Part shown: positions 1 through 6,657 of the stretch, piece by piece
Layout of the letters: each line of letters starts with the position of its first letter
Numbering within the stretch: position 1 is the stretch's first letter
DNA from: Clostridiaceae bacterium
GTDB lineage: Bacteria; Bacillota; Clostridia; Oscillospirales; Acutalibacteraceae
NCBI GenBank assembly: GCA_016297555.1
Contig: JAEDGK010000080.1
Coordinates: 1-9,390, forward strand
DNA: 9,390 bases
Direction of reading: 5' to 3'
The notes under the pieces: model-generated
What the model was told of the DNA's origin: nothing
Database searches by the model: none
The model's input: the letters and a program-made list of their open reading frames with translations, nothing else
Translations under genes and position numbers: made by a program

Positions 1-27
1 GGGGAACGCGCCTATAATCTATGTTAT

Positions 28-107
28 GGCGGCTGCCATTCTGTCCCCGGCTCCCCATGGGCGCAAAACGCCACCTCGGACGGCAGCCGCCTTGTTTTCG
101 GAAGCAA
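28..107 (+). terminator. GC-rich structured segment, probable terminator of an upstream transcript
   Basis: A perfect 10-bp inverted repeat pairs GGCGGCTGCC (28-37) with GGCAGCCGCC (82-91). Inside it, GTCC (43-46) can pair with GGAC (78-81), and a small GGCG-CAAAA-CGCC hairpin sits at 60-72. The right arm is followed by TTGTTTT. A second hairpin (TTGTTT, TCGG loop, AAGCAA, 92-107) and then a TTTTT run (117-121) come after it. This pattern fits the end of a + strand transcript whose body lies outside the window. The 44-base loop is long for a plain terminator, so it could instead be the 3' end of a structured RNA. I do not recognise an RNA family. Confidence 0.45.
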
Positions 108-174
108 TCGCTCCCATTTTTCATTGTATGCCGACTGCTGAAAAAGGGCGATAGAAATAAATTTTAAAAAATGC

Positions 175-203
175 TTTACATTGCAAGTGCTTTATGATAT
201 AAT
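175..203 (+). promoter_or_regulatory. Sigma-A-type promoter of rpsO-pnp
   Basis: TTTACA (175-180) and a perfect TATAAT (198-203) are separated by exactly 17 bases. Transcription would start near 209-212, giving a leader of about 100 nt before rpsO. The preceding AT-rich stretch (about 150-175) could help as an UP-like element. This is the strongest promoter match on the + strand ahead of rpsO. Confidence 0.8.
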
Positions 204-210
204 CCTTTTT

Positions 211-300
211 GCACACGCCCGCTTCTCGGACTGCGGAGTAAACCCCGTCGGGGTAATTCACCTGCCGCTTTCTGGGGGCTGAGGCAAATATTTTAATGAG
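211..300 (+). promoter_or_regulatory. Structured rpsO 5' leader, candidate S15 autoregulatory element
   Basis: The leader between the promoter and the rpsO ribosome-binding site can form nested stems. ACCCC (242-246) pairs with GGGGT (250-254) across a 3-base turn, GCGG (233-236) pairs with CCGC (264-267), and GCTTC (221-225) can pair with GAGGC (281-285). Together they form a compact multi-stem fold ending about 12 bases before the Shine-Dalgarno site. In several bacteria S15 is known to bind such leaders on its own mRNA and block translation. The role here is inferred from position and foldability only. Confidence 0.4.
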
Positions 301-309
301 GTGAAAAAA

Positions 310-573
310 ATGACACAGGCAGAAAAAACTGCAATCATGCAGGAATACGCTCTCCACGAGGGCGACACAGGCTCACCCGAGGTTCAGATTGCCGTTCTCA
401 CCAAGAGAATCAACGACCTTACCGAGCATCTTAAAGTTCACAAAAAGGATCACCATTCACGCAGAGGTCTTCTTATGATGGTTGGTCACAGAAGAAATCT
501 TCTGGCTTATCTCCAGAAGGTTGACATTGAGCGTTACCGCGCTATTATTTCAAAACTCGGCATCCGTAAATAA
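310..573 (+). CDS. rpsO: 30S ribosomal protein S15
   Basis: This is an 87-residue primary 16S rRNA-binding protein of the 30S subunit platform, which binds the three-way junction of helices 20-22 and helps assemble the central domain. It carries the family hallmarks GDTGSPEVQIAVLT, the HKKDHHSRRGLL block that contacts rRNA, the GHRRNLLAYL segment and the C-terminal KLGIRK. The length is normal for bacterial S15. The frame is open from a GTG at 301, but that GTG lies inside the Shine-Dalgarno sequence GAGGTG (298-303); the ATG at 310, 6 bases downstream, is the natural start. The gene is first in a + strand rpsO-pnp unit, a conserved order in many bacteria. It is driven by the promoter at 175-203 and may be autoregulated through its leader. 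Confidence 0.97.
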   Translation: MTQAEKTAIMQEYALHEGDTGSPEVQIAVLTKRINDLTEHLKVHKKDHHSRRGLLMMVGHRRNLLAYLQKVDIERYRAIISKLGIRK

Positions 574-584
574 TAAGCCAAATG

Positions 585-627
585 GAGCAGGCAGGAGCTT
601 TCCGCCTGCTCTGTTGTGTTTGTTTTT
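585..627 (+). terminator. rpsO-pnp intergenic terminator/attenuator hairpin
   Basis: GAGCAGGC (585-592) pairs perfectly with GCCTGCTC (604-611), with GGA/TCC extending the stem inward. A T-rich but G-interrupted tail ends in TTTTT (612-627). The broken T-tract suggests partial termination, so that S15 could be made in excess of PNPase. I see no convincing separate promoter for pnp, which also argues for read-through. Confidence 0.7.
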
Positions 628-635
628 GCATCTTT

Positions 636-720
636 CAGGCGGCTGAAATCGGTTTTAGCAGTGAATCGAGAGCCCGAAAATAATTCGGATTTTGGATTTA
701 TTGCTAAACCGTGCCGCCTG
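636..720 (+). promoter_or_regulatory. Long leader hairpin in front of pnp
   Basis: An 85-base segment folds into one extended hairpin. CAGGCGGC (636-643) pairs perfectly with GCCGCCTG (713-720). Above an asymmetric internal loop, CGGTTT plus AGCA (650-660, one bulged T) pairs with TGCTAAACCG (702-711). The apex holds CCGAA (674-678) with TTCGG (684-688). No T-tract follows, so it is not a terminator, and the Shine-Dalgarno site of pnp starts 17 bases later. In Escherichia coli a comparable pnp leader stem is cut by RNase III, after which PNPase represses its own mRNA; the same role here is inferred from position and shape. Confidence 0.65.
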
Positions 721-751
721 TGGAAATAAAATTTTCAGAGAGGTAGTAATA

Positions 752-2950
752 ATGTTTTTTGAAGCTTTCAAAAAGTACGAAACCGAAATCGCAGGCAGAC
801 CCTTCGTTGTTGAAGTAGGCAAAATGGCTCAGCTTGCGGGCGGCTCATGCCTTGTCCGCTACGGCGAGACCAATGTTCTCTGCACCGCAACCATGGCGGC
901 AAAGCCCAGAGAGGGTGTTGATTTCTTCCCCCTTTCAGTTGACTATGAAGAGAAGCTTTATTCCGTAGGCAGAATTCCCGGCTCGTTCCAGCGCCGCGAG
1001 GGCAGAGCGAGCGAAAAGGCAACTCTTGCTTCAAGAGTTATTGACAGACCCATCAGACCGCTTTTCCCCAAGGATATGAGAAACGATGTCGGCGTTGTTG
1101 CAACCGTTATGTCGGTTGACCCCGACTGCCAGCCCGAAATCACCGCCATGCTCGGCGTTTCAATCGCAATTTCAATTTCGGAAATTCCCTGGGACGGTCC
1201 GATTTCCGGCGTTGTTGTCGGTCTTGTTGACGGCGAATATGTTATCAACCCCACTCTTGAGCAGAGAGCCAAGAGCGATATGTATGTTACCGTTGCTTCA
1301 ACGAGCGACCTTGTTGCAATGATTGAAGCGGGCGCAAACGAAGTTTCCAACGACGATATGTATGACGGAATTATGTTTGCCCACAAGGAAAATCAGAGAA
1401 TTGTTGAGTTTATCAATCAGATTAAAGCCGAGTGCGGCAAGGAGAAGGTTGACTTCCCTTCAAACGATCCCGACCCCGAGATGTACGAGGCTATCAAGGA
1501 CTTTGCAATCGAGGATATCCGCGCCGCCCTTGATACGGACGACAAGAGAATCCGCGATGAGCGCTTAAAGCCCGTTTACGAAAAAGTTCACGAGAAATTC
1601 GATGAGATTTATCCCGAAATGGAAGTCAAAATCGAAGAATGTCTTTACAAGGTTCAGAAATATGTTGTTCGCCGCTGGCTGCTTGATGACGGCAAGCGCG
1701 TTGACGGCAGAGGAATTAACGAAATCCGTCCGCTTAACGCCGAGATTGACCTGCTTGACAGAGTTCACGGCTCCGGTATGTTTACCAGAGGTCAGACTCA
1801 GGTGCTTTCCGTAACCACTCTCGGCCCGATGAGCGACGCTCAGCTTCTTGACGGGCTTGATGAAGAAGAAAGCAAGCGTTATATGCATCACTATAATTTC
1901 CCCTCATATTCAGTCGGCGAAACCAAGCCGAGCAGAGGTCCCGGCAGACGAGAGATCGGTCACGGCGCTCTTGCCGAGCGTTCACTCGTTCCCGTTCTCC
2001 CCTCGGTTGAGGAGTTCCCCTACACAATCCGCGTTGTTTCCGAGGTTCTTTCCTCCAACGGCTCAACCTCTCAGGGCTCAGTCTGCGGCTCCACTCTTTC
2101 ACTTATGGCGGCGGGCGTTCCCATCAAGGCTCCCGTTGCAGGCATTTCCTGCGGACTTATCACCGAGGGCGACCGCTTTATGACAATGGTTGATATTCAG
2201 GGTCTTGAAGATTTCTTCGGCGATATGGACTTCAAGGTTGCGGGCACAAAGAAGGGCATCACCTCAATCCAGATGGATCTTAAAGTTCACGGTCTTACCC
2301 CCGCCATCATCAGAGAGGCACTTGATAAAACCTATAAAGCACGCTGCTATATTATCGATGAGATTATGACTCCCGTTATCGCAGAGCCCCGCAAGGAGCT
2401 TTCAAAATGGGCGCCCAAGATGCTCACCACCAAGATTGACCCCGAAAAAATCGGCGATGTTATCGGCAAGCAGGGCAAGGTTATCCAGAAAATCTGCGCC
2501 GAGTGCAACTGTAAAATCGATGTTCAGGAGGACGGCAACATTTTTGTTTCCTCAACCGATATCGACGATGCAAAGAGAGCAATTTCCATCATCGAAACCA
2601 TTGCCAACGACCCCGAGGTCGGCGCAATTTACAAGGGCGTTGTTACCCGCCTGATGAGCTTCGGCGCATTTGTTGAAATCGCTCCCGGCAAAGAGGGCAT
2701 GGTTCACATCAGCCAGCTCGATGTTAAGAGAACAGAAAAGGTTGAGGACGCCGTAAATGTAGGCGATGAGGTTATCGTTAAGGTTCTTCCCAAGGATGAC
2801 CAGGGCAGGCTCAATTTCTCCCGCCGCGAGGCTTTGATTGAGGTTGAGGGTCTTGTTCCCGAAAACACGGTTTCCGACGCTCCGAGAAGAGCTCCCAGAA
2901 GAGATTTCAGGGGCGACAGAGGCGGCAGAACCAGAAGAGATAACAACTGA
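752..2950 (+). CDS. pnp: Polyribonucleotide nucleotidyltransferase (PNPase)
   Basis: This 3'-to-5' exoribonuclease uses phosphate to release nucleoside diphosphates from RNA and can run in reverse; it works as a cytoplasmic trimer in mRNA decay. The 732 residues show the full family layout: first RNase PH domain (about 10-140, with the FQRREGR RNA-binding loop at 79-85), an all-helical linker (about 240-310), a second catalytic RNase PH domain (about 315-545), a KH domain (about 560-620, GKQG at 572-575), an S1 domain (about 625-697) and an Arg/Gly-rich tail. Visible catalytic features are YSVGE near 386-390, RR at 399-400, the NGSTSQG phosphate loop at 436-442, and D487, D493 and K495 of the EDFFGDMDFKVAG motif, matching E. 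coli D486, D492 and K494. The frame is open from a TTG at 692, but that lies in the leader hairpin. The ATG at 752 has AGAGAGG 8 bases upstream and gives the normal N-terminus. Confidence 0.98.
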   Translation: MFFEAFKKYETEIAGRPFVVEVGKMAQLAGGSCLVRYGETNVLCTATMAAKPREGVDFFPLSVDYEEKLYSVGRIPGSFQRREGRASEKATLASRVIDRPIRPLFPKDMRNDVGVVATVMSVDPDCQPEITAMLGVSIAISISEIPWDGPISGVVVGLVDGEYVINPTLEQRAKSDMYVTVASTSDLVAMIEAGANEVSNDDMYDGIMFAHKENQRIVEFINQIKAECGKEKVDFPSNDPDPEMYEAIKDFAIEDIRAALDTDDKRIRDERLKPVYEKVHEKFDEIYPEMEVKIEECLYKVQKYVVRRWLLDDGKRVDGRGINEIRPLNAEIDLLDRVHGSGMFTRGQTQVLSVTTLGPMSDAQLLDGLDEEESKRYMHHYNFPSYSVGETKPSRGPGRREIGHGALAERSLVPVLPSVEEFPYTIRVVSEVLSSNGSTSQGSVCGSTLSLMAAGVPIKAPVAGISCGLITEGDRFMTMVDIQGLEDFFGDMDFKVAGTKKGITSIQMDLKVHGLTPAIIREALDKTYKARCYIIDEIMTPVIAEPRKELSKWAPKMLTTKIDPEKIGDVIGKQGKVIQKICAECNCKIDVQEDGNIFVSSTDIDDAKRAISIIETIANDPEVGAIYKGVVTRLMSFGAFVEIAPGKEGMVHISQLDVKRTEKVEDAVNVGDEVIVKVLPKDDQGRLNFSRREALIEVEGLVPENTVSDAPRRAPRRDFRGDRGGRTRRDNN

Positions 2951-2964
2951 TTAATAAAATTTTA

Positions 2965-3008
2965 CGGCGCGTATCACGGCTTTCCGCGGTATGCGCCGAT
3001 TTTTATTT
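2965..3008 (+). terminator. Intrinsic terminator after pnp
   Basis: CGGCGCGTA (2965-2973) pairs with TATGCGCCG (2990-2998), and an inner CGG/CCG (2977-2979 with 2984-2986) closes a small loop. ATTTTTATTT follows directly (2999-3008). It begins 14 bases after the pnp stop codon and should end the rpsO-pnp transcript. Confidence 0.9.
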
Positions 3009-3017
3009 AAAAATAAA

Positions 3018-3205
3018 TTTTTTGCAGGTGACTTTTTAAGAAAAGGTTTATAAGCCTTACGGTTAAAACCGCCGTTATAAATCTTGAGCTTCAAGAGGGG
3101 GAAAACAGAATTTCCCTGACAAATGACGGCTCTGTCAAATTCAACGGAACGGCTTCGTTTGCCCCGCATATTTATTCGGTATCCGTAAACGGCGCAAGTG
3201 AATAA
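3018..3205 (+). pseudogene. C-terminal remnant of a CBM-like (carbohydrate-binding beta-sandwich) protein
   Basis: The frame read from 3032 to the TAA at 3203-3205 has no start codon and is closed upstream by a TGA at 3029. Its residues include LELQEGENRISLTNDGS and then FAPHIYSVSV. The pattern of a basic or hydrophobic strand, GEN-x-I-x-LTNDGS, then APHI followed by a final beta strand, is what I expect at the C-terminal end of CBM6/CBM35-like modules in secreted glycosidases. A neighbouring frame (3018-3050) reads FFAGDFLRKGL before a stop, which could be the preceding strand displaced by a frameshift near 3045. The rest of the gene is missing, cut off close to the pnp terminator. The CBM assignment is by recollection of motif style, not by a search. 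Confidence 0.5.
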
Positions 3206-3221
3206 AAAAATTAAAATTTAT

Positions 3222-3250
3222 TTGCATTTTCGGAATAAATATGGTAGTAT
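3222..3250 (+). promoter_or_regulatory. Promoter of the secreted hydrolase gene
   Basis: TTGCAT (3222-3227) and TAGTAT (3245-3250) are 17 bases apart. A TG dinucleotide one base ahead of the -10 hexamer (3242-3243) makes it an extended -10 promoter. Transcription would begin near 3257, leaving a short AT-rich leader and the Shine-Dalgarno sequence AGGAAAGG (3274-3281). A separate promoter is expected because pnp ends in its own terminator and the intervening gene is a remnant. Confidence 0.65.
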
Positions 3251-3290
3251 ATTTGATATAAATAATTGCTGTTAGGAAAGGCTGATAATT

Positions 3291-5204
3291 TTGAAAAAAC
3301 TGCTTGCTGTTTTGCTTTCTCTTGCAATCACCGTTTCCTGTTGTGCCTTTGCCGCCTCCGCTTCGGGAGAGGTAAAGGGCGAAATAACGGATTATCCCGT
3401 TATAATCGTGCCCGGCTACAGCTCCGCCTCGCTTTATTACGGCGACAGCCTTGAAACAGGCGAGCATGTTTGGGGCATCAATATGGATTTGATAACTCAG
3501 CGCCTGCTGGCAAACATAGCGCAAATCGGCATAGGTCTGGGCGCAATGACGCTCGGCAATGCCGAATACATTGCAAAGGTTGTGGGCGAAGAATTTGCCG
3601 TTATGTTTGAAAAAATGCGCTGCAACCCCGACGGGTCGAGCGCATATGAGCTGAAAAGAGACTATACCGACGGCGCGGACACCAACAATGCCGTGCTTAT
3701 GGAGCGTTATCCCGACGGGCAGTACAGGCACGAAAAGGATATCGCCGCGGAAATTGCCGAATATATCGGCGACGCGAAAATTTATAATTTCAGCAGTGAT
3801 TTCCGCATGGGCTCCGAAATCTGCGCCGCCCAGCTTGATGAATACATTCAGACCGTTAAAAGGCACAGCGGCAAAGACAAGGTAAATCTTTTTGCCGTAA
3901 GCCACGGCGGTCAGGTTACCGCCACATATCTCAATCTTTACGGTTGGAAGGGCGATGTTGACAACGCTGTTATGACCGTTCCCGCCATCGGCGGCGCGGG
4001 AATTGCCTATGATATCGGAATGGGCAAAATCGCGCTTGACGAGGAATGTCTGCTCCGCTTCATCGAGCACGGAATGAGATGGGAAGAGGACTATGACTGG
4101 CTGGTTAAGGCTCAGCAGCTCGGCTTTCTTGACAAGGTTTTCAATGCACTTGTGCCTTATTTCTTCAGCGTTATGGGTTATTGGGGCAGCATTTGGGACT
4201 TTATGCCGACCGATAAATATGAGCAGGCAAAGGCAAAGCTGCTTGACGGCGAGGCGAGCGCGGAGCTTATCAGAAAGAGCGACCGCTTCCATTATGAAAT
4301 TCTGCCCGCCATGGGCGAAAAATTCGCCGAATGTATTGAAAACGGTATGAATATTTCCATAATCGCAGGCACGGGCAACGATGTTGTGACGGGCTTGCAG
4401 GTAAATTCCGACGGAATAATTCCCACCGAATGTGCAACGGGAGCAACCTGCGCTCCGCTCGGCAAGCGTTTTGCGGACGGATACATTCAGAAAAACCCCT
4501 GCGGTGGCAAAAACAAGCTTTCGCCCGCAATGGATATAGACGCTTCAACCGCCTATATGCCCGACAACACTTGGTTTGTTGACGGTCTTTACCACGGAAT
4601 GACCTATTGGGACGATTACACCCGTGTTTTGATGATGAATCTGCTTCTGACCGATAACATTACCGATGTTTATTCAAATTCGGATTATCCTCAGTTCAGA
4701 TACACCTCAAATCCCTCCTCGGCAGTCTATGCTCAGTTCAGCGGCTGTCAGCCGGGAATTTTGAGCGGAGAAGCAACGAGCCTTACGGTCAAAAACATCT
4801 GCAAGGAGAGCAGGGTCAGAATAGCGGCGGTTTGTTGTGACGGGATTGAGCTTGACTTCAAGGTTTCGCCGAATAAGGTTTTACAGCCGGGAGAAAGCAT
4901 TGAAATTCCGTTCACGGGCGATATTCCCGCCGTGAGCGGCAAGGCGGTCGGAATAACCGTTTATTACTATACAAACACCGTAACGCCAGTCGGATACCGC
5001 ACGCAAAGCTACACGGTTGAAAACGGCGAAAGAGTTGCGGCGCAGGGAATGCTTGCAAATTCCGCCTTTACCGCCCCGATTGATAAAATCATCGGCAAAA
5101 ATGCCGACGCCCTGCTGAAAAACCTCGGGCTGAAAGAATTTGTTTCCATGGTTACAACGATTGTTTATTATTGGATTAACACCGTGTTTGCGGCTGTAAA
5201 ATAA
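3291..5204 (+). CDS. Secreted alpha/beta hydrolase, lipase/LCAT-like
   Basis: The 637-residue protein begins with a signal peptide (KK, then a hydrophobic run to AASA near residue 24) and should be exported. The start is TTG at 3291, 9 bases after AGGAAAGG; no ATG fits as well. Residues 36-45 (PVIIVPGYSS) form the first strand and oxyanion-hole turn typical of lipases and LCAT-like acyl hydrolases. NLFAVSHGG holds the nucleophile elbow with S204; the motif is A-x-S-x-G rather than the classic G-x-S-x-G, a variation known among lipases. D364 or D374 (NSDGIIP) and H435 (GLYHGM) are plausible remaining triad members. Residues about 480-590 look like a C-terminal beta-sandwich domain, and the end (about 620-637) is hydrophobic. 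The substrate is unknown: lipid ester is a guess from the fold. It stands alone between its promoter and a strong terminator. Confidence 0.75.
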   Translation: MKKLLAVLLSLAITVSCCAFAASASGEVKGEITDYPVIIVPGYSSASLYYGDSLETGEHVWGINMDLITQRLLANIAQIGIGLGAMTLGNAEYIAKVVGEEFAVMFEKMRCNPDGSSAYELKRDYTDGADTNNAVLMERYPDGQYRHEKDIAAEIAEYIGDAKIYNFSSDFRMGSEICAAQLDEYIQTVKRHSGKDKVNLFAVSHGGQVTATYLNLYGWKGDVDNAVMTVPAIGGAGIAYDIGMGKIALDEECLLRFIEHGMRWEEDYDWLVKAQQLGFLDKVFNALVPYFFSVMGYWGSIWDFMPTDKYEQAKAKLLDGEASAELIRKSDRFHYEILPAMGEKFAECIENGMNISIIAGTGNDVVTGLQVNSDGIIPTECATGATCAPLGKRFADGYIQKNPCGGKNKLSPAMDIDASTAYMPDNTWFVDGLYHGMTYWDDYTRVLMMNLLLTDNITDVYSNSDYPQFRYTSNPSSAVYAQFSGCQPGILSGEATSLTVKNICKESRVRIAAVCCDGIELDFKVSPNKVLQPGESIEIPFTGDIPAVSGKAVGITVYYYTNTVTPVGYRTQSYTVENGERVAAQGMLANSAFTAPIDKIIGKNADALLKNLGLKEFVSMVTTIVYYWINTVFAAVK

Positions 5205-5218
5205 CTCGGTACAGAAAT

Positions 5219-5270
5219 AACAAGGCTGTATTCATACGAGCGTGAAGCGGTATGAATACAGCCTTGTTTT
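5219..5270. terminator. Perfect 19-bp stem terminator shared by convergent genes
   Basis: AACAAGGCTGTATTCATAC (5219-5237) is perfectly complementary to GTATGAATACAGCCTTGTT (5250-5268), with a 12-base loop (5238-5249). On the + strand TTTTATTCGTTTTT follows, a strong signal 14 bases after the hydrolase stop. On the - strand the stem is followed by TTATTTCTG, a weaker tail. The TAA stop of the convergent permease gene (5269-5271) lies in the T-tract, so both transcripts end on one element. Confidence 0.92.
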
Positions 5271-6651
5271 ATTCGTTTTTCATTGCTTCGAGCGGGGAGA
5301 TTTTAACCGCTTTGAGTGCGGGATAAGTTCCTGCCGCAAGACCTACGAGCATTGAGAACAGCACTCCGAAAAGGAAGAGCCAAAGGGGCATAATTGAAAT
5401 TCTGTTCGGCGAAGTCAGCAGATATTTTATCAGGCTTTCTTCAAGCTGTGCGCCGCTCAGATTAACATAAACTATGTTTATGATAAATGAAATAATTCCG
5501 CTCAGCGCAGAGCCCACAATTCCGCCGAGCAGACCGATATAAGAAGCTTCGAGCAAAAACAGCTTGCGTATATCGCTCACAAAGCAGCCGAGAGCCTTCA
5601 TAATTCCGATTTCTTTGGTTCGCTCGGAAACCGACATTATCATGGTGTTCATTATGCCGATTGCCGCTACAAACAGGCTGACCGCGCCTATTCCGCCGAG
5701 AGCAAGCTGTATTGTAGCCATTTCCTTTTTGACTTCATCGCGCATACTTGCCATGCTGCTCGTTTCAAAACCGAGGCTTTTAATCTCTGTTTCAACATCC
5801 GTAACCTTTGACACATCGGAAGCCCAGACCTTGAGGCTGTCATAGTTCAGCTCTTTTCGCTTCATTCCGAGAGATTTTTGTGCTTCCGTAATGAGCGCTT
5901 TCAAATCTTCTTTGCGGAAAATGAAGCCGCTGTTTGTCGGCCCGACAAGGTTATAGTTCGTCTTAACCTTGCCGACAACCCTGAAAGTTTCGCTGTAAGC
6001 GGGTTTCCCGTCTTCGTCATAAATGCAAACCTTTATTTCGCTTCCTACCATGTTTGTATAAGGCTCCGGAGCGTCGGGAGACAGAGATTCGCCGCCGTTT
6101 TCATCATATATCATGTAGTTATAGAAATCAATCTGATTTTTGCCCTCGGGGCGTTTGGTATCGCATAACGAATAATCGGCAAATTCACCGATCAAAATTT
6201 CACCCTTTTTGGCGGGCATTTCGCCGTCAAGAAGCTCATAGCCTATTTCGGGGAGCATTTCGCTTTCAATTCCCGAGGCTTCGGGGTATTGGGATTTATA
6301 TCTGTCGTTTTTGCCTGCAAATATTGTAAAATCCGAAAATCCTGCGCCTCCGAGCGAAAGGGGAGCAACCGCCATTTTGACATCGGGAACGGCTTTGATT
6401 TGGCTAAGCGTTTCGTCGTTGATTTGTGCCGAGCTGTCGCCCATGGAGTAATTCGGCCAAACATCAATCGAGGTGAGGTCGCCCATGCCGTTTATCCACA
6501 CCTGCTGCTGAGACGAAACGCCCACGCCGATTGAAAGCATTGAAATGATCGAGCAGCAGCCGACTACAACGCCCAAAACCGAAAGAAAGGTTCTGCCCTT
6601 GCGCCGTTTCAGATTTTCGCGGCACATTTTAATAATATCTTTAATTTTCAT
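5269..6651 (-). CDS. MacB/FtsX-family ABC transporter permease
   Basis: A 460-residue membrane subunit with the MacB layout: a basic cytoplasmic N-terminus (CRENLKRRKGR), TM1 at about 21-43, a large extracytoplasmic domain (about 44-310, MacB_PCD-like), then three helices at about 314-340, 366-398 and 420-444. The FtsX core is clear: SERTKEIGIMKALG (342-355) is the coupling segment that meets the ATPase, and the protein ends in TYPALKAVKISPLEAMKNE (442-460), the usual tail. Such permeases do not form a classic pore but pass ATP-driven conformational change across the membrane to export or envelope partners. It is the last gene of the three-gene operon, 6 bases after the middle gene. AGAGG in the final codons of that gene, 9 bases from the ATG, serves as ribosome-binding site. 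The substrate is unknown. Confidence 0.93.
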   Translation of the reverse strand: MKIKDIIKMCRENLKRRKGRTFLSVLGVVVGCCSIISMLSIGVGVSSQQQVWINGMGDLTSIDVWPNYSMGDSSAQINDETLSQIKAVPDVKMAVAPLSLGGAGFSDFTIFAGKNDRYKSQYPEASGIESEMLPEIGYELLDGEMPAKKGEILIGEFADYSLCDTKRPEGKNQIDFYNYMIYDENGGESLSPDAPEPYTNMVGSEIKVCIYDEDGKPAYSETFRVVGKVKTNYNLVGPTNSGFIFRKEDLKALITEAQKSLGMKRKELNYDSLKVWASDVSKVTDVETEIKSLGFETSSMASMRDEVKKEMATIQLALGGIGAVSLFVAAIGIMNTMIMSVSERTKEIGIMKALGCFVSDIRKLFLLEASYIGLLGGIVGSALSGIISFIINIVYVNLSGAQLEESLIKYLLTSPNRISIMPLWLFLFGVLFSMLVGLAAGTYPALKAVKISPLEAMKNE

Positions 6652-6657
6652 TACCCT

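Noticed and set aside
1..150. Two + strand frames stay open from the left edge (to about 141 and 150), possibly the end of an upstream gene.
   Set aside because: Both translate to unremarkable sequence across a strong hairpin, and neither resembles a protein family I know; the structure explains the region better.
301..309. GTG at 301 as the start of rpsO.
   Set aside because: The GTG is part of the Shine-Dalgarno sequence GAGGTG; starting at 310 gives the normal S15 N-terminus and 6-base spacing.
121..357. A 78-codon - strand frame across the rpsO promoter.
   Set aside because: It overlaps the promoter, leader and start of rpsO and has a composition unlike the real genes here.
692..751. 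TTG at 692 as the start of pnp, adding 20 residues.
   Set aside because: The extra residues do not resemble the PNPase N-terminus, the TTG lies inside the leader hairpin without a ribosome-binding site, and ATG 752 has a well-placed AGAGAGG.
958..2102. Several - strand and shifted + strand frames of 70-142 codons within pnp.
   Set aside because: All lie inside the intact, fully recognisable pnp reading frame and lack ribosome-binding sites or domain features.
3141..4292. A 383-codon open frame on the - strand opposite the hydrolase gene.
   Set aside because: It lies antisense to a gene with clear signal peptide and catalytic motifs, its translation is cysteine- and histidine-rich without a recognisable domain, and it reflects codon bias of the opposite strand.
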